Source: DATBLE01 sp963791425 (GTDB lineage Bacteria > Actinomycetota > Thermoleophilia > Gaiellales > Gaiellaceae). Taken from it: a stretch of DNA of 64,000 bases. The stretch lies in the NCBI GenBank assembly GCA_963791425.1, contig CAWBSE010000004.1:124001-188000 (forward strand), written 5' to 3'. Both the position numbers and the translations under genes were made by a program. Below the pieces are notes generated by a model. That model saw only the letters and a program-made list of their open reading frames with translations, did no database searches and was not told the origin of the DNA. Positions 42,628 through 51,593 of this stretch are shown here, piece by piece (the first letter of the stretch is position 1; each line of letters begins with the position of its first letter).

Positions 42628-43391
42628 GCCGCGCCCGGCCCGCCGTACTTGCCGCGTGCGAGCACGCGCGCCATGAGTGACGGCGTGACTGCCTGCATGA
42701 TCGCGACCGGGCGGTAAAACCACGGGACGAAGCTCTCGCGGCGGTCGTGCTCGACCGAGGCGAGGATGCAGCGGGCGATTCGCTCCGGGCCGATGATCGT
42801 CCACTCGAACGACTTCGGGATCACGCCGCGCTGGGGGAAGCCCTCCGTCTCCGCGAATCCCGGGAGCACGGTGTGCACCTTGATCCCACGGCCCCGGAGC
42901 TGGGCTGCGGTCGCGCGTGAGAACGCGAGCTGCGCGTGCTTCGACGCCGCGTACGGGCCCGAGGGCGGGATCGCCACCGTGCCCGCGACCGAGACGACGT
43001 TGACGACGTCCGCGGGCACGGCCGCCTCGAGAGCCGGCAGGAACGCGCGGAGGCACCACACGCCGCCGAGGTAGTTCACCCTGGCGACCGCCTCGATCCG
43101 TTCGGGCTCGCCGTTGATGAAGTCGGCCCGCGCGGGAATCCCCGCGTTGTTGACGAGCAGCTTGATCTTCGGGTGCCTGGCCGTGACGCGCTCCGCCAGG
43201 GCCGCCACCGACGCCCGGTCGCCCACGTCGCAGACTTCGGCCTCGGCGCCGATCTCGCCCGCGAGCTCGCGCAGCCGCTCCTCGCCGCGTGCGACCAGCA
43301 CGCACGTCCACCCCTGCGCGCGCAGCTTCCGCGCGACCTCGGCGCCGATGCCGCTCGACCCACCCGTGATCACTGCGACGCGCTCGTCCAC
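42624..43391 (-). CDS. short-chain dehydrogenase/reductase
   Basis: 255-residue classical SDR. Cofactor loop TGGSSGIGAEVA, NNAG in LLVNNAGIPA, active-site Ser in NVVSVAG and PYAASKHAQLA with the Tyr-x3-Lys pair. Substrate unknown; the C-terminal region MQAVTPSLMARVLARGKYG resembles SDRs acting on fatty or long-chain substrates. GTG start 2 bp after the subtilase stop, so probably co-transcribed with it. Confidence 0.88.
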   Translation of the reverse strand: MDERVAVITGGSSGIGAEVARKLRAQGWTCVLVARGEERLRELAGEIGAEAEVCDVGDRASVAALAERVTARHPKIKLLVNNAGIPARADFINGEPERIEAVARVNYLGGVWCLRAFLPALEAAVPADVVNVVSVAGTVAIPPSGPYAASKHAQLAFSRATAAQLRGRGIKVHTVLPGFAETEGFPQRGVIPKSFEWTIIGPERIARCILASVEHDRRESFVPWFYRPVAIMQAVTPSLMARVLARGKYGGPGAA

Positions 43392-43393
43392 GG

Positions 43394-46300
43394 CTACTTC
43401 GTCCTGCAGGCCCTGATCGCGCGCGTCGCCGAGGCTGTCGCCCCGTCGGCATCGGTGATCGTCGCCTGCAGCCTGTGCGGCCCCGGGCCGAGGCCGCTGG
43501 ACCGCCACGTCGTCGCGAAGAGGCCTTGATTTCCGGTGCGGGTGGTCGAGATCGGCGTTCCGTCGACCGAGAACGCCACGCCGTCGATGTCGCGGGTCGC
43601 GCCGGCGACGACCAGCAGGCGCGTCGACGCCGCTGCGCACTCGCCGACGTCGGGGAACAGCCAGGTGATCGTCGGGCCGTCGACGACGCGCAGTTTCCGC
43701 GTGACGAACGACGTGTTCGGCAGGATCGCGCTGATCTCGCCGGCCTGGTCGACGTTCTTGTCCTCCTGGAAGTCGCCCGTGACGAAGATCGTCTCGGGGG
43801 TGCCCGTCTTCAGCGGCGCGACGGATGCCGGGAGCGGGAAGAGCACGAAGCCGGAGAGCGGGTCGTACGCGGCCGCGCCGACCAGCGTGTTGCCGTACGC
43901 AAAGATCAGCGAGAGCGGGTCGACGCCGGACTGCAGGTCGAGCGTGCGGGCGACGATCAGCGGCCGTCCGGCCGACACCTTCGTCGTCCAGAACACGCCG
44001 AGCGGCGGCGAGACGTCGTTCACCCACGAGTGGAGCAGGTACTCGCCGCCGAGCGACTGGTGCGTGAACTCGTTCACGCCCGAGTCGACGGAGAGGAAGT
44101 ACTGGCCCTGGCGCGGGTACTGGATGCCGGCGGCCTGGACGTCGGCCCGGTAGTTGAAGAGGTAGCCGTTCACCGCGACGGGCGTGCCCGTGTAGCCCAT
44201 CACGTCGTTCTCGTCGGGCGAGCCGAGGAAGAACGGGTCGAGCAGCGAGTTCGCGGACTGGAGGATGACCGCCGCGCCGACGTTGACGGCGGGCTCGTCG
44301 AGCTCGGTCACGTAGAGCTGCTCGGCCCCCGGCTCGTCGGTCGCCGGCCCGGTGTAGCTCGCCGGCGGCCCGAACGGCGCGGCCGGGAACCGGTACGAGG
44401 CGACCCGGCTGACGCCCTTCCGCGTGTCGCCGATCTGATCGGTCTTCAGCGTCGCCGCCTTGACGCCCTCGAGGCCGGGGCGCTCGACCGTGAACTCGTA
44501 CGGGATCCGCCGCGTGACGTCGCCGCGCCGCAGGACGATGAACCCGTAGTCGTCGCCGGCGACCGCGGCGGCGGAGGCGCGGGCGACCGCGGTGACCACG
44601 CCGTAGCCTCCGGGGGTGATCGTCACCGACGGCGAGAGGTCGATCTGTGCCCCGGCGGTGGCCGTCTGCGGCTGGAGCTCGACGCTCCACGTTCCCTCGC
44701 CGCCGCCGACGTCCGCGACCGTGACCGCCAGCGTCCGGTACGCGTTGCCCCTGTTCACGTCGAGGTAGCGGAACGACAGGGATTGCGGATCGGTGTACAG
44801 GTACGGCGTGTCGGCGCGCCCGACGTTGATCAGGCCGGCGCCCTCGAGCAGCACCGGCGCCTCGGTGGTGCGGTTCGTGTCGCCCCAGGCGGGCCCGGCT
44901 GTCGTCATCAGCGCCGACTTCACCTGGTACGCACTCCAGATCGGGTGGCGTTCGAGCAGCAGCGCGGCCGCCCCGGCGACGTGCGGCGCCGCCATGCTCG
45001 TCCCGTCGAAGACGGCGTACGGCTCCCCGATCGTCTCGGTCAGTGTCGAGGAGAGAATGCTTCCTCCGGGCGCGGCCAGGTCGGGCTTCAGATCGTGGGT
45101 GAAGGGCGTCAGGCCCGCCGACGAGAAGCTCGTGGGCGTCCCCCCGCGGCCGGTCTCGATCTCCAGCGGTGTGCGGCCGACGCGGATGGTCGCGTGGCCG
45201 CCCGTCGCCTGCACCGCGGCCCGGATCGCGGCGCCGTCGGCGTCGGCGATCATCCCTGCCGGGATGCCGACGTCGACCGGCACGCCGTTCGCCTCGGCGG
45301 GGCGGTTGTCGACGTAGACGATCCCGACGGCACCGGCCGCGCGGGCGCGCTCTGCCTTTGACGCGAACGTGCAGTAGCCGCGGGAGACCAGCGCGATCGA
45401 GCCGGTCAGCGAACCGGCCGGCAGGGTGCTGGTCGGCACCTCGATGTTGCTCGCAGGCCCGCAGAGGTAGCGGTCGACGGGCTTCTTGTCGGTGCCGACG
45501 ATCGTCCCGATGTCGACGAGCTTCTGGTCGGACGAGCCCCAGCCGACCGGTGTCGCTGCCGCGGCGCCGCGGTTGAACGGGATCGGCTGCAGGCCGCCCG
45601 GCGCGCTCACCGTCAGGGCGGGGCCGAAGACGTGGGTGTTCGACACAGCGGCGACGCTGATCGAGTCGGGCGCCGTGCCCGGCGCGCCGACGCTGCCGAG
45701 GCCGAAGTCGTCGCGGTCGTTGCCGGCGGCGATCACCGGGACGACGCCCGCGGCGGCGACGTTGTGGACCGCCTCGACGAGCGCGTCGTTCTCCGGGTCG
45801 TTCATGGGGCCGCCGCCGGAGAAGTTGATCACCTGCATCCCGTCGGCGACCGCGTCCTCGAACGCGGCGATGATCTGCGGCGTGTACGCGCTGTTGCCGG
45901 CGGGCGTCGGCACGTTGAACACGCGGTAGTTGCCCAGGTACGCGCGCGGCGCGACGCCGGTCAGGCCCGTCACCTGCGGATGGTCGGGGCCGGCCGGGGC
46001 GGTCGTCCCGGCGTTGCCCGCGGCGATGCCCGCGACGTGCGTGCCGTGGAACGAGGCCTTGCGGTCGAGCGGCAGCTGCCCTTCCTTCCCGGAGCCCGGC
46101 CCGGGGTAGGCGCGCGCGACGATCACCTTCGGCGTCGTGTACTGCGACTGGCCGCGCGGGAAGCCGGCCGGGTAGCTGTACCCCGTCGGCGCGAAGAAGG
46201 TGCTGTTCATGTCGATGCCGTCGTCGACGACGGCGATCTTGACGCCGCCGCCGTTCGCGCCGGTCGCATTCGTGAACGCGGTCGCCCCGATCAGCGACGG

Positions 46301-46789
46301 GCTGTTGTCGAGTTTCAGCGTGAAGCGCATGCTCGGATACGCCTTCTTGACGAAGCCGAGGGAGTACAGCTTCGGCAGCTGCTTCACCGGCAGGGTGACG
46401 GTCAGGCCGTCGAGGATGATCGACAGGCGGCGGCCGACGGTCGCCTGCGGGATCGCGCGGCGGAGTGCGGCGACCGCCTGCTGCTGCGTGCGCGCGAGGG
46501 AGGCGAGGTACGCACGCGATGCGGCCGTGTGCACGTCGAGGTGCCGGGCGCCGGCCGCGCCGAAGAGCGACCGGCCGTAGTGCGCGGCCAGCGGCGGCCG
46601 GTCGAGCGTGACGATCATCGTCACACGGCCGCTCCGGTGCCCCGTCGGGACAGTGACGTGGCCGGCGCGAACACGCGGGATCTGGAGCTCGCCGAAGTCG
46701 CGGCGCACGGGCTTGAACGCCGCCGACGCAACTGTGGTGCCGATGAGGAATGCCGCCGCGACCGTCAGGAAGAGGAAGGAGCGGCGCAA
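43394..46789 (-). CDS. large secreted subtilisin-like (S8) serine protease
   Basis: 1131 residues. Signal peptide about 1-24 (FLFLTVAAAFLIGTTVASA), an I9-like propeptide region to about 165, then the S8 domain: Asp189 (VAVVDDGID), His248 (FHGTHVAGIAAG), oxyanion area VIAAGND and Ser598 (FDGTSMAAPHVAG). A PA-type insert (about 430-540; GSIALVSRGYCTFASKAERA) sits within the catalytic domain. The C-terminal 450 residues are beta-rich with Fn3-like and PPC-like segments. No LPxTG anchor. Likely an extracellular scavenging protease. Confidence 0.93.
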   Translation of the reverse strand: MRRSFLFLTVAAAFLIGTTVASAAFKPVRRDFGELQIPRVRAGHVTVPTGHRSGRVTMIVTLDRPPLAAHYGRSLFGAAGARHLDVHTAASRAYLASLARTQQQAVAALRRAIPQATVGRRLSIILDGLTVTLPVKQLPKLYSLGFVKKAYPSMRFTLKLDNSPSLIGATAFTNATGANGGGVKIAVVDDGIDMNSTFFAPTGYSYPAGFPRGQSQYTTPKVIVARAYPGPGSGKEGQLPLDRKASFHGTHVAGIAAGNAGTTAPAGPDHPQVTGLTGVAPRAYLGNYRVFNVPTPAGNSAYTPQIIAAFEDAVADGMQVINFSGGGPMNDPENDALVEAVHNVAAAGVVPVIAAGNDRDDFGLGSVGAPGTAPDSISVAAVSNTHVFGPALTVSAPGGLQPIPFNRGAAAATPVGWGSSDQKLVDIGTIVGTDKKPVDRYLCGPASNIEVPTSTLPAGSLTGSIALVSRGYCTFASKAERARAAGAVGIVYVDNRPAEANGVPVDVGIPAGMIADADGAAIRAAVQATGGHATIRVGRTPLEIETGRGGTPTSFSSAGLTPFTHDLKPDLAAPGGSILSSTLTETIGEPYAVFDGTSMAAPHVAGAAALLLERHPIWSAYQVKSALMTTAGPAWGDTNRTTEAPVLLEGAGLINVGRADTPYLYTDPQSLSFRYLDVNRGNAYRTLAVTVADVGGGEGTWSVELQPQTATAGAQIDLSPSVTITPGGYGVVTAVARASAAAVAGDDYGFIVLRRGDVTRRIPYEFTVERPGLEGVKAATLKTDQIGDTRKGVSRVASYRFPAAPFGPPASYTGPATDEPGAEQLYVTELDEPAVNVGAAVILQSANSLLDPFFLGSPDENDVMGYTGTPVAVNGYLFNYRADVQAAGIQYPRQGQYFLSVDSGVNEFTHQSLGGEYLLHSWVNDVSPPLGVFWTTKVSAGRPLIVARTLDLQSGVDPLSLIFAYGNTLVGAAAYDPLSGFVLFPLPASVAPLKTGTPETIFVTGDFQEDKNVDQAGEISAILPNTSFVTRKLRVVDGPTITWLFPDVGECAAASTRLLVVAGATRDIDGVAFSVDGTPISTTRTGNQGLFATTWRSSGLGPGPHRLQATITDADGATASATRAIRACRTK

Positions 46790-46827
46790 GAGGGCCAGAC
46801 TATCCGAACCGGGTTAGACTCGTCCCT

Positions 46828-47601
46828 GTGTCATTTGAGGGCAAGAGAGGGCTCGTTCTGGGCGTCGCCAACAAGCGCTCGATCGCGTGGGCGATCGCCC
46901 GCCGGCTCGCCGAGGGTGGGGCGGAGTTGGCGTTCACCTACCAGGGCGAGCGCATCGAGTCGAGCGTCCGCGAGCTCGCCGACTCGGTCGGCAGCCCGCT
47001 CGTCACCGAGTGCGACGTGCGCTCCGACGAGGACGTCGCCCGCGTGTTCGACGAGGTCGGCAAGGCGTTCGGCGGGAGCCTCGACTTTCTCGTCCACTCG
47101 GTCGCGTTCGCCGCAGCGGAGGATCTCGAGGGGCGCTTCACGGACACGCCGCGCGACCGGTTCTGGATGGCGGTCGACATCTCCGCGTACTCGCTCGTCG
47201 CGTGTGCGCGCGCGGCCGAGCCGCTGATGGAGGCGGCCGGCGGCGGGTCGATCGTGACCATGACCTACCTCGGCGGCGAGCGCGCCGTGCCCCACTACAA
47301 CGTGATGGGCGTGGCGAAGGCGACCCTCGACGCGTCGGTCAAGTACCTCGCCTGGGATCTCGGCCAGAAGAACATCCGCATCAACGCCGTCTCGGCCGGC
47401 CCGGTGCGGACGCTCGCCGCCCGCTCGATCGCCGGCTTCCCGACGATGGAGGCGATCGTCGAGGAACGCTCACCGCTGCACCGCCCGATCGACGCCGACG
47501 ACGTCGGCGCCGCGGCCGCGTATCTGCTCTCGGACGACGCGAAGAACGTCACGGCGACGACGCTCTACGTCGACTCCGGGTACCACTCGATCGGGATGTA
47601 G
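46828..47601 (+). CDS. fabI: enoyl-[acyl-carrier-protein] reductase (NADH)
   Basis: 257-residue last step of fatty acid elongation. GLVLGVANKRSIAWAIA is the FabI cofactor motif, LDFLVHSVAFA follows and the catalytic Tyr157-x6-Lys164 (YNVMGVAK) sits in the correct spacing. The C-terminal NVTATTLYVDSGYHSIGM is typical. GTG start, divergent from the subtilase with only 38 bp between. Target family of triclosan-type inhibitors. Confidence 0.96.
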   Translation: MSFEGKRGLVLGVANKRSIAWAIARRLAEGGAELAFTYQGERIESSVRELADSVGSPLVTECDVRSDEDVARVFDEVGKAFGGSLDFLVHSVAFAAAEDLEGRFTDTPRDRFWMAVDISAYSLVACARAAEPLMEAAGGGSIVTMTYLGGERAVPHYNVMGVAKATLDASVKYLAWDLGQKNIRINAVSAGPVRTLAARSIAGFPTMEAIVEERSPLHRPIDADDVGAAAAYLLSDDAKNVTATTLYVDSGYHSIGM

Positions 47602-47612
47602 GCGGCGCTCGC

Positions 47613-48080
47613 CTAGAACGGCTTCGTCGTCATCACGAAGACGGCGACGAACAGCACCAGCGCGTCGATCGTCCCGACCCGGTAGTAGCGGTTGAGGCGC
47701 ATGCGCACCTCGGGATCGTCAGGGCCGCGCTCGGACGCCGCCTCGAGGCCCTTGATCTCGCGGCCGTAGTACAGGATCCCGATCAGCGTCGAGAAGAGCC
47801 AGGCGGCGAGGCCGAACTGGATGAAGAACTGGTCGTACCCCCAGTTGCCGTTCTCGACCAGGGCAAAGCCGAGCCCGAGCAGCACCCACGACGCCGAGCC
47901 GTAGACCGGCCCGCCGATCTTGCCGGCGAGCACCACGAGCTTGATCTCCTCCGGCGTGTCGCGCTGCTTTCGGGCCGCGATCGAAAGCAGGAGAAGCGTC
48001 GCGCCGCCCCCCACCCAGAGGACGGCGGCGATGATGTGGAACGCGAGAAACCACTGGTACCAGGTGATCGCGAGCGTCAT
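47613..48080 (-). CDS. DUF2269-like integral membrane protein
   Basis: 155 residues, four hydrophobic segments (about 8-30, 52-72, 80-102, 135-152). WYQWFLAFHIIAAVLWVGGG with a His in helix 1 and LVVLAGKIGGPVYG match DUF2269-type proteins, sometimes considered haem- or copper-associated. Function unknown. Last gene of the minus-strand operon starting with RidA. Confidence 0.75.
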   Translation of the reverse strand: MTLAITWYQWFLAFHIIAAVLWVGGGATLLLLSIAARKQRDTPEEIKLVVLAGKIGGPVYGSASWVLLGLGFALVENGNWGYDQFFIQFGLAAWLFSTLIGILYYGREIKGLEAASERGPDDPEVRMRLNRYYRVGTIDALVLFVAVFVMTTKPF

Positions 48081-48092
48081 CGGTGCGGGATT

Positions 48093-50105
48093 CTACGGGA
48101 GCGCGTACGCGACGATCCGGGCACCGCGCGGCTTGCCGCGGACCTGCACGAGGTGGTCGGCGTCGAGCACGACGAGGTGCCACCGGTCACCGGCTAGCCC
48201 GATGCGGACCTCCTGCAGCGCGTTGGTGACGAGGCGTGTACGAGGATGTCCGTCGACCGAGACCCGGATGGGGATCGGCAACGGCGACTGGACGAACAGC
48301 CGCAGGATCCCGGCACCGTTGACCCACAGGCTCGCGTGCTTCCCGCTCATCTGGTGCCCGACCTGGTCGGCCGGGAACCAGCTCTGGCAGAAGATCGCGT
48401 CGTCGTGCCGCGGGGCGGCGAACGGCGGCGGCGTGGTCGAGGCGCCGCGGACGAACGTGGTCACCGCGCCGTCGGTCCGCACCGGTCGCCAGCCGTGCGC
48501 GACGAGCCGCTGCCATGCGAGCCAGGCGGTGTCCGCGACCACCGGGTTGTTCGTGAACAGGTCACGGTGGAGCGTGATCGCCGACACCTTCAGGATCGAA
48601 AGGCGGCGGGCCACCCCGGTCGTCCAGTCGCCGCAGTTCAGCGGCTCGAGGTGCCGCGCGACGACGTCGGCCTTCACCGGCGCGGTCGTCGAGTAGCCGA
48701 GCGGCCGCTCGCGTTGCACCTGCTGCTCGTAGTACTGGTAGACGCTGCCGTAGTGGATGTCCGGCAGGAAGATCGGCACCTCGACCAGGCGCCCCTTCGG
48801 CGCCTTCTTGACGGCGGCGTAGGCGGCGTTCGAGCCGTCGGCGGACGACGGATGGAATGCGCGGACGTGCAGGTCGGCGAGCAGGACGACCGCAACGATC
48901 GCCGCGAGCGCGAGCGGCGGGACGCGGCGAACCTCCGGCCTCCGGATCCCCCAGTCGATCGCGAACGCGACGAGCGCGGCGATGCAAAGGCAGGCGACCG
49001 GCATCAGGCGCTCGGGGACACGCGGGTAGCGCAGCGGCGGGAAGACGTGCCAGAGCGGCGAGTAGAGCGGCAGGTGCGTCCCGAACGCCAGCAGCACCGG
49101 AACGAGCGCGCCGATCCCGAGCGCGGCAGCCAACCGACCCTGCCGCCCGCGGATCAGGAACACGAGCCCCGCGATCGCAATCAACGGGGTCAGCCAGCCG
49201 AGGAACACGAACGCCTCGACGCCGTGGCGTGTGTGCCGCGTGAGGAAGTCGAGCCCCGTGGCCGAGTAGACGCGCACCTCCCCCAGCGACCGCCCGCCCG
49301 CGTCGATCGACCCGGCGATCACGGTGAGCCGGATCAGCACGCCCGCGAGCACCGCCCCGACGACCCCGATCGCCGTCCCGATCAGCACCCGCCGCTCGGT
49401 CGACCGGCAGAGGGCGTACAGGAGGTAGAACGGGATCGCCGCGAGCGCCAGGTGCACCTGGCCGGAGAGCGGGATCGACAGCAGCGCGAGCGCCGAGAGT
49501 CCCCACCAGTGCCAGCGCCCGGTGGCGCGCGCCCGCTCGAACGCCCAGAGCGCCACTGGGAGCAGCAGCGACGTCGGCCCGAGCAGGTGGCCTCGGCTCT
49601 GCATCACGCGGTACGGCGCGATCTCGAACGCGAGCCCGCCGGCTGCGGCGGCGAGGAGCGCGAGGTCGAGCTCGAGCAGCCAGAGCATCGCGAACAGGCC
49701 CGCGGCGAACAGGCAGAGCAGCGTGAACAGGTTCCACGCGAGGACGGAGCCGAGCAGCCGGTCGAGCGGCCAGTACGGGAGCCCGAACGGCCACCACGCC
49801 GCGTTCACCCGCGATCCCGCCTCCGGCTGGAACGAGTACGGGTCGAGCCACGGCGCGCCGCCGTGCCCGAGCTGGTGGCCGGCGAGCCAGAGCCGGTAGC
49901 CGGACTGCAGGTGGTCGCCGGGGCCGGCCTCGCCGTGCCCGGGCGCGCCGCCCGCCATGAAGTGCGTGGCGAGGTGAAACACGGCCGGCTCCGTCGCGAT
50001 CAGCGCCGCGACGGCGAAGGCCACGCAGGCGACTACAAGGCTCGGGCCGCGGCCAGGATCTCGTCGAAGTCCGGTACCACGTCGTTCTCGTATGACCACG
50101 CGCAC
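48093..50105 (-). CDS. polytopic membrane protein, GT-C glycosyltransferase-like
   Basis: About 670 residues. Roughly 10-12 membrane helices occupy the first 480 residues, with an exposed first loop (ATHFMAGGAPGHGEAGPGDH) in the position of GT-C catalytic loops. A soluble beta-rich C-terminal domain of about 190 residues follows (from about AVKKAPKGRLVEVPIFLPD). Resembles YfhO/ArnT-like lipid-linked sugar transferases by architecture only. GTG 50105 has a possible SD (AAGGGAGAGG) but overlaps the upstream redoxin gene by 73 bp; GTG 50024, just past the redoxin stop, is an alternative. Confidence 0.68.
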   Translation of the reverse strand: MRVVIRERRGTGLRRDPGRGPSLVVACVAFAVAALIATEPAVFHLATHFMAGGAPGHGEAGPGDHLQSGYRLWLAGHQLGHGGAPWLDPYSFQPEAGSRVNAAWWPFGLPYWPLDRLLGSVLAWNLFTLLCLFAAGLFAMLWLLELDLALLAAAAGGLAFEIAPYRVMQSRGHLLGPTSLLLPVALWAFERARATGRWHWWGLSALALLSIPLSGQVHLALAAIPFYLLYALCRSTERRVLIGTAIGVVGAVLAGVLIRLTVIAGSIDAGGRSLGEVRVYSATGLDFLTRHTRHGVEAFVFLGWLTPLIAIAGLVFLIRGRQGRLAAALGIGALVPVLLAFGTHLPLYSPLWHVFPPLRYPRVPERLMPVACLCIAALVAFAIDWGIRRPEVRRVPPLALAAIVAVVLLADLHVRAFHPSSADGSNAAYAAVKKAPKGRLVEVPIFLPDIHYGSVYQYYEQQVQRERPLGYSTTAPVKADVVARHLEPLNCGDWTTGVARRLSILKVSAITLHRDLFTNNPVVADTAWLAWQRLVAHGWRPVRTDGAVTTFVRGASTTPPPFAAPRHDDAIFCQSWFPADQVGHQMSGKHASLWVNGAGILRLFVQSPLPIPIRVSVDGHPRTRLVTNALQEVRIGLAGDRWHLVVLDADHLVQVRGKPRGARIVAYALP

Positions 50106-50491
50106 CGCACCTCTCCCTTCGCGTCGATCAGGAACGCGGTTCGCCGCGGGACGTCCTGCATGCCGCGATAGTCCTGCGCCACGTCGAACCCTCTGACCGC
50201 CTCGGCGTTCCAGTCGGAGAGGAGGCCGACGGTGATGTCGAGCGCCTGCATCCAGGCGATGTGCGTCCACGGCGAGTCGCGCGAGATCCCGAGCACACGG
50301 ACGCCGGCTTCCTCGAACTCGGCGCTCCTGTCACGCAGGAGCTCAATCTCATTGGTTCACGTCGATGTCCAGTCGAAGAGGTAGAAGAGCAACAGGACGG
50401 GGCCGTCCTCGACGATCTCCGCGATCGTGTGCCGCTCGCGCGGCCCGACCCAGACGGTCGCCTCAGGAATCCGGTCGCCGGGCTGGAGCAT
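50033..50491 (-). CDS. peroxiredoxin-like (AhpC/TSA) protein, putative selenoprotein with UGA at codon 45
   Basis: 152-residue thioredoxin-fold peroxidase/reductase candidate. Starting at ATG 50491 the frame is MLQPGDRIPEATVWV ..., then VLLLFYLFDWTST, TGA at 50357-50359, TNEIELLRDRSAEFEEAG, VLGISRDSPWTH and VPRRTAFLIDAKGEV to the stop at 50033. No frameshift is needed. The TGA sits where AhpC/TSA proteins have the peroxidatic Cys (T-x-x-C-T-x-E). The only Cys is Cys130, a possible resolving partner. A SECIS-like hairpin follows. Read as a stop, the product would be an inert 44-residue peptide. Alternative: a Cys-codon sequencing error (TGC/TGT to TGA). Confidence 0.82.
50324..50342 (-). promoter_or_regulatory. 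candidate bacterial SECIS hairpin
   Basis: In the mRNA (minus strand) the stem GCUCCUG / CAGGAGC is a perfect 7 bp closing a 5-nt loop CGUGA. Fourteen nt lie between the UGA and the stem, 21 nt between the UGA and the loop, inside the 16-37 nt window described for bacterial SECIS elements, and the loop has G as its second base, followed by U. Confidence 0.7.
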
Positions 50492-50504
50492 GCGCCGGAG
50501 CCTA

Positions 50505-51197
50505 CTAGGCGCCGGTCACGCGCACGACGACGCGGTGGTCGTACGTGGTCACCGTCAGCTCGTTGCCGTGGCGGGCGATCACCTGCGGGGCGCTCGGAAG
50601 CAGGAGGCGCCCCTCGACCTTGCCGGTGAAGGCGTCCAGTGCGTACAGGTAGTCCGGCTCGGCGGTGAAGCCGTAGCCGGTGATGACCGTGTCGTTCAGG
50701 ATCACGAAGTTCCGCGCGTTGGCGACCTGCGCCGGGCTCCGCCAGAGCAGTTTCCGCTGCCTGGGCCCGACCGCGTTGAGGTAGCCGTTCAGGCCGTACG
50801 AGGATTTCGCGTACGTCTGGTGCGCGGTCTCGACGAAGAGGGTTCCCGCCGCCCACCGGTTCGCGTAGACGACCTGCTCGTAGCCGTACGGGCGTTCGCC
50901 GGGCGCGATCCGGGGCGGCCACGCGAAGTTCTTGAAGTCGAACGGCTCCCCGAGGGTGACGACGATGTGTTGCGTGTTGCCGTCAGGCCCCTCGATGCGC
51001 GCGCCGCCGAGGGGCTTCGGGGACGGGATCGGCTGGGCCGGGTCGATCGGCGCCGAGGAGACGATCTGGAAGTGGACGGTGTTCGCGCCAGGGCCGGTCG
51101 CGGGCGCCGGGAAGCTCGGGCGAGGCAGTACGACGACCGGCGCGGCGCCGGCGGAGCCGACGACCACGAGCGCGAGGATCACGACCAGCCGCTTCAT
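50505..51197 (-). CDS. secreted protein of unknown function, PQQ-repeat-like C-terminus
   Basis: 230 residues. Signal peptide LVVILALVVVGSAGA at the N-terminus, a Pro-rich stretch, then a beta-rich body. The end YLYALDAFTGKVEGRLLLP resembles one blade of a PQQ/WD-type propeller, but one blade cannot form a propeller. No catalytic motif recognised. ATG 51197 overlaps the RidA-family stop; the redoxin gene starts 13 bp downstream, so it is probably co-transcribed with the putative selenoprotein. Confidence 0.7.
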   Translation of the reverse strand: MKRLVVILALVVVGSAGAAPVVVLPRPSFPAPATGPGANTVHFQIVSSAPIDPAQPIPSPKPLGGARIEGPDGNTQHIVVTLGEPFDFKNFAWPPRIAPGERPYGYEQVVYANRWAAGTLFVETAHQTYAKSSYGLNGYLNAVGPRQRKLLWRSPAQVANARNFVILNDTVITGYGFTAEPDYLYALDAFTGKVEGRLLLPSAPQVIARHGNELTVTTYDHRVVVRVTGA

Positions 51198-51574
51198 GCG
51201 ATAAGCGCCTCGGCCTCGATCTCGACGCGCCAGCGTGGGTCGAGCAGCTGCGTGACGACGTAGGTGCAGGCGGGGCGGACGTCCGAGAACACGGCCCCGT
51301 GGGCGCGGGCGATCTCCTCGAAGTCCTCGGCGTGGGTGGCGAAGATCCTCGTGCGGACCACATGCCCCGGCGCGGCGCCGGCCTCGCGGAGGGCGGCGAC
51401 GATGATCTCCAGGCAGCGCGTCGCCTGGCCGTAGGCGTCCGGCGGCAGTTCCTCGCCTTCGGGCATCACCGGCGCCGTGCCGGCGACGAACACGTGCGGC
51501 CCGACGCGGACTGCCCGCGAGAAGCCCATGATCGGCTCGTACGGCGAGCCGGAGGCGATGCGTTGCCGATCCAC
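51194..51574 (-). CDS. RidA family (YjgF/YER057c) protein
   Basis: 126 residues of the Rid superfamily, which deaminate reactive enamine/imine intermediates. VGPHVFVAGTAPVMPEG, ATRCLEIIVAALREAGA, VVRTRIFATHAEDF and the C-terminal RWRVEIEAEAL are typical. The Arg in LDPRWRVEIEA is near the archetypal RidA Arg but its equivalence is uncertain. GTG 51574 start; an in-frame upstream extension overlaps the divergent serine hydrolase and is not used. First gene of a five-gene minus operon. Confidence 0.88.
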   Translation of the reverse strand: MDRQRIASGSPYEPIMGFSRAVRVGPHVFVAGTAPVMPEGEELPPDAYGQATRCLEIIVAALREAGAAPGHVVRTRIFATHAEDFEEIARAHGAVFSDVRPACTYVVTQLLDPRWRVEIEAEALIA

Positions 51575-51593
51575 GCCCCTAGTATCCATCGCC

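Noticed and set aside
42624..46789. SDR-subtilase as one fused or nested product
   Set aside because: The SDR and protease are in different frames with separate start and stop; the extended ORF upstream of the SDR is a shadow of the protease gene.
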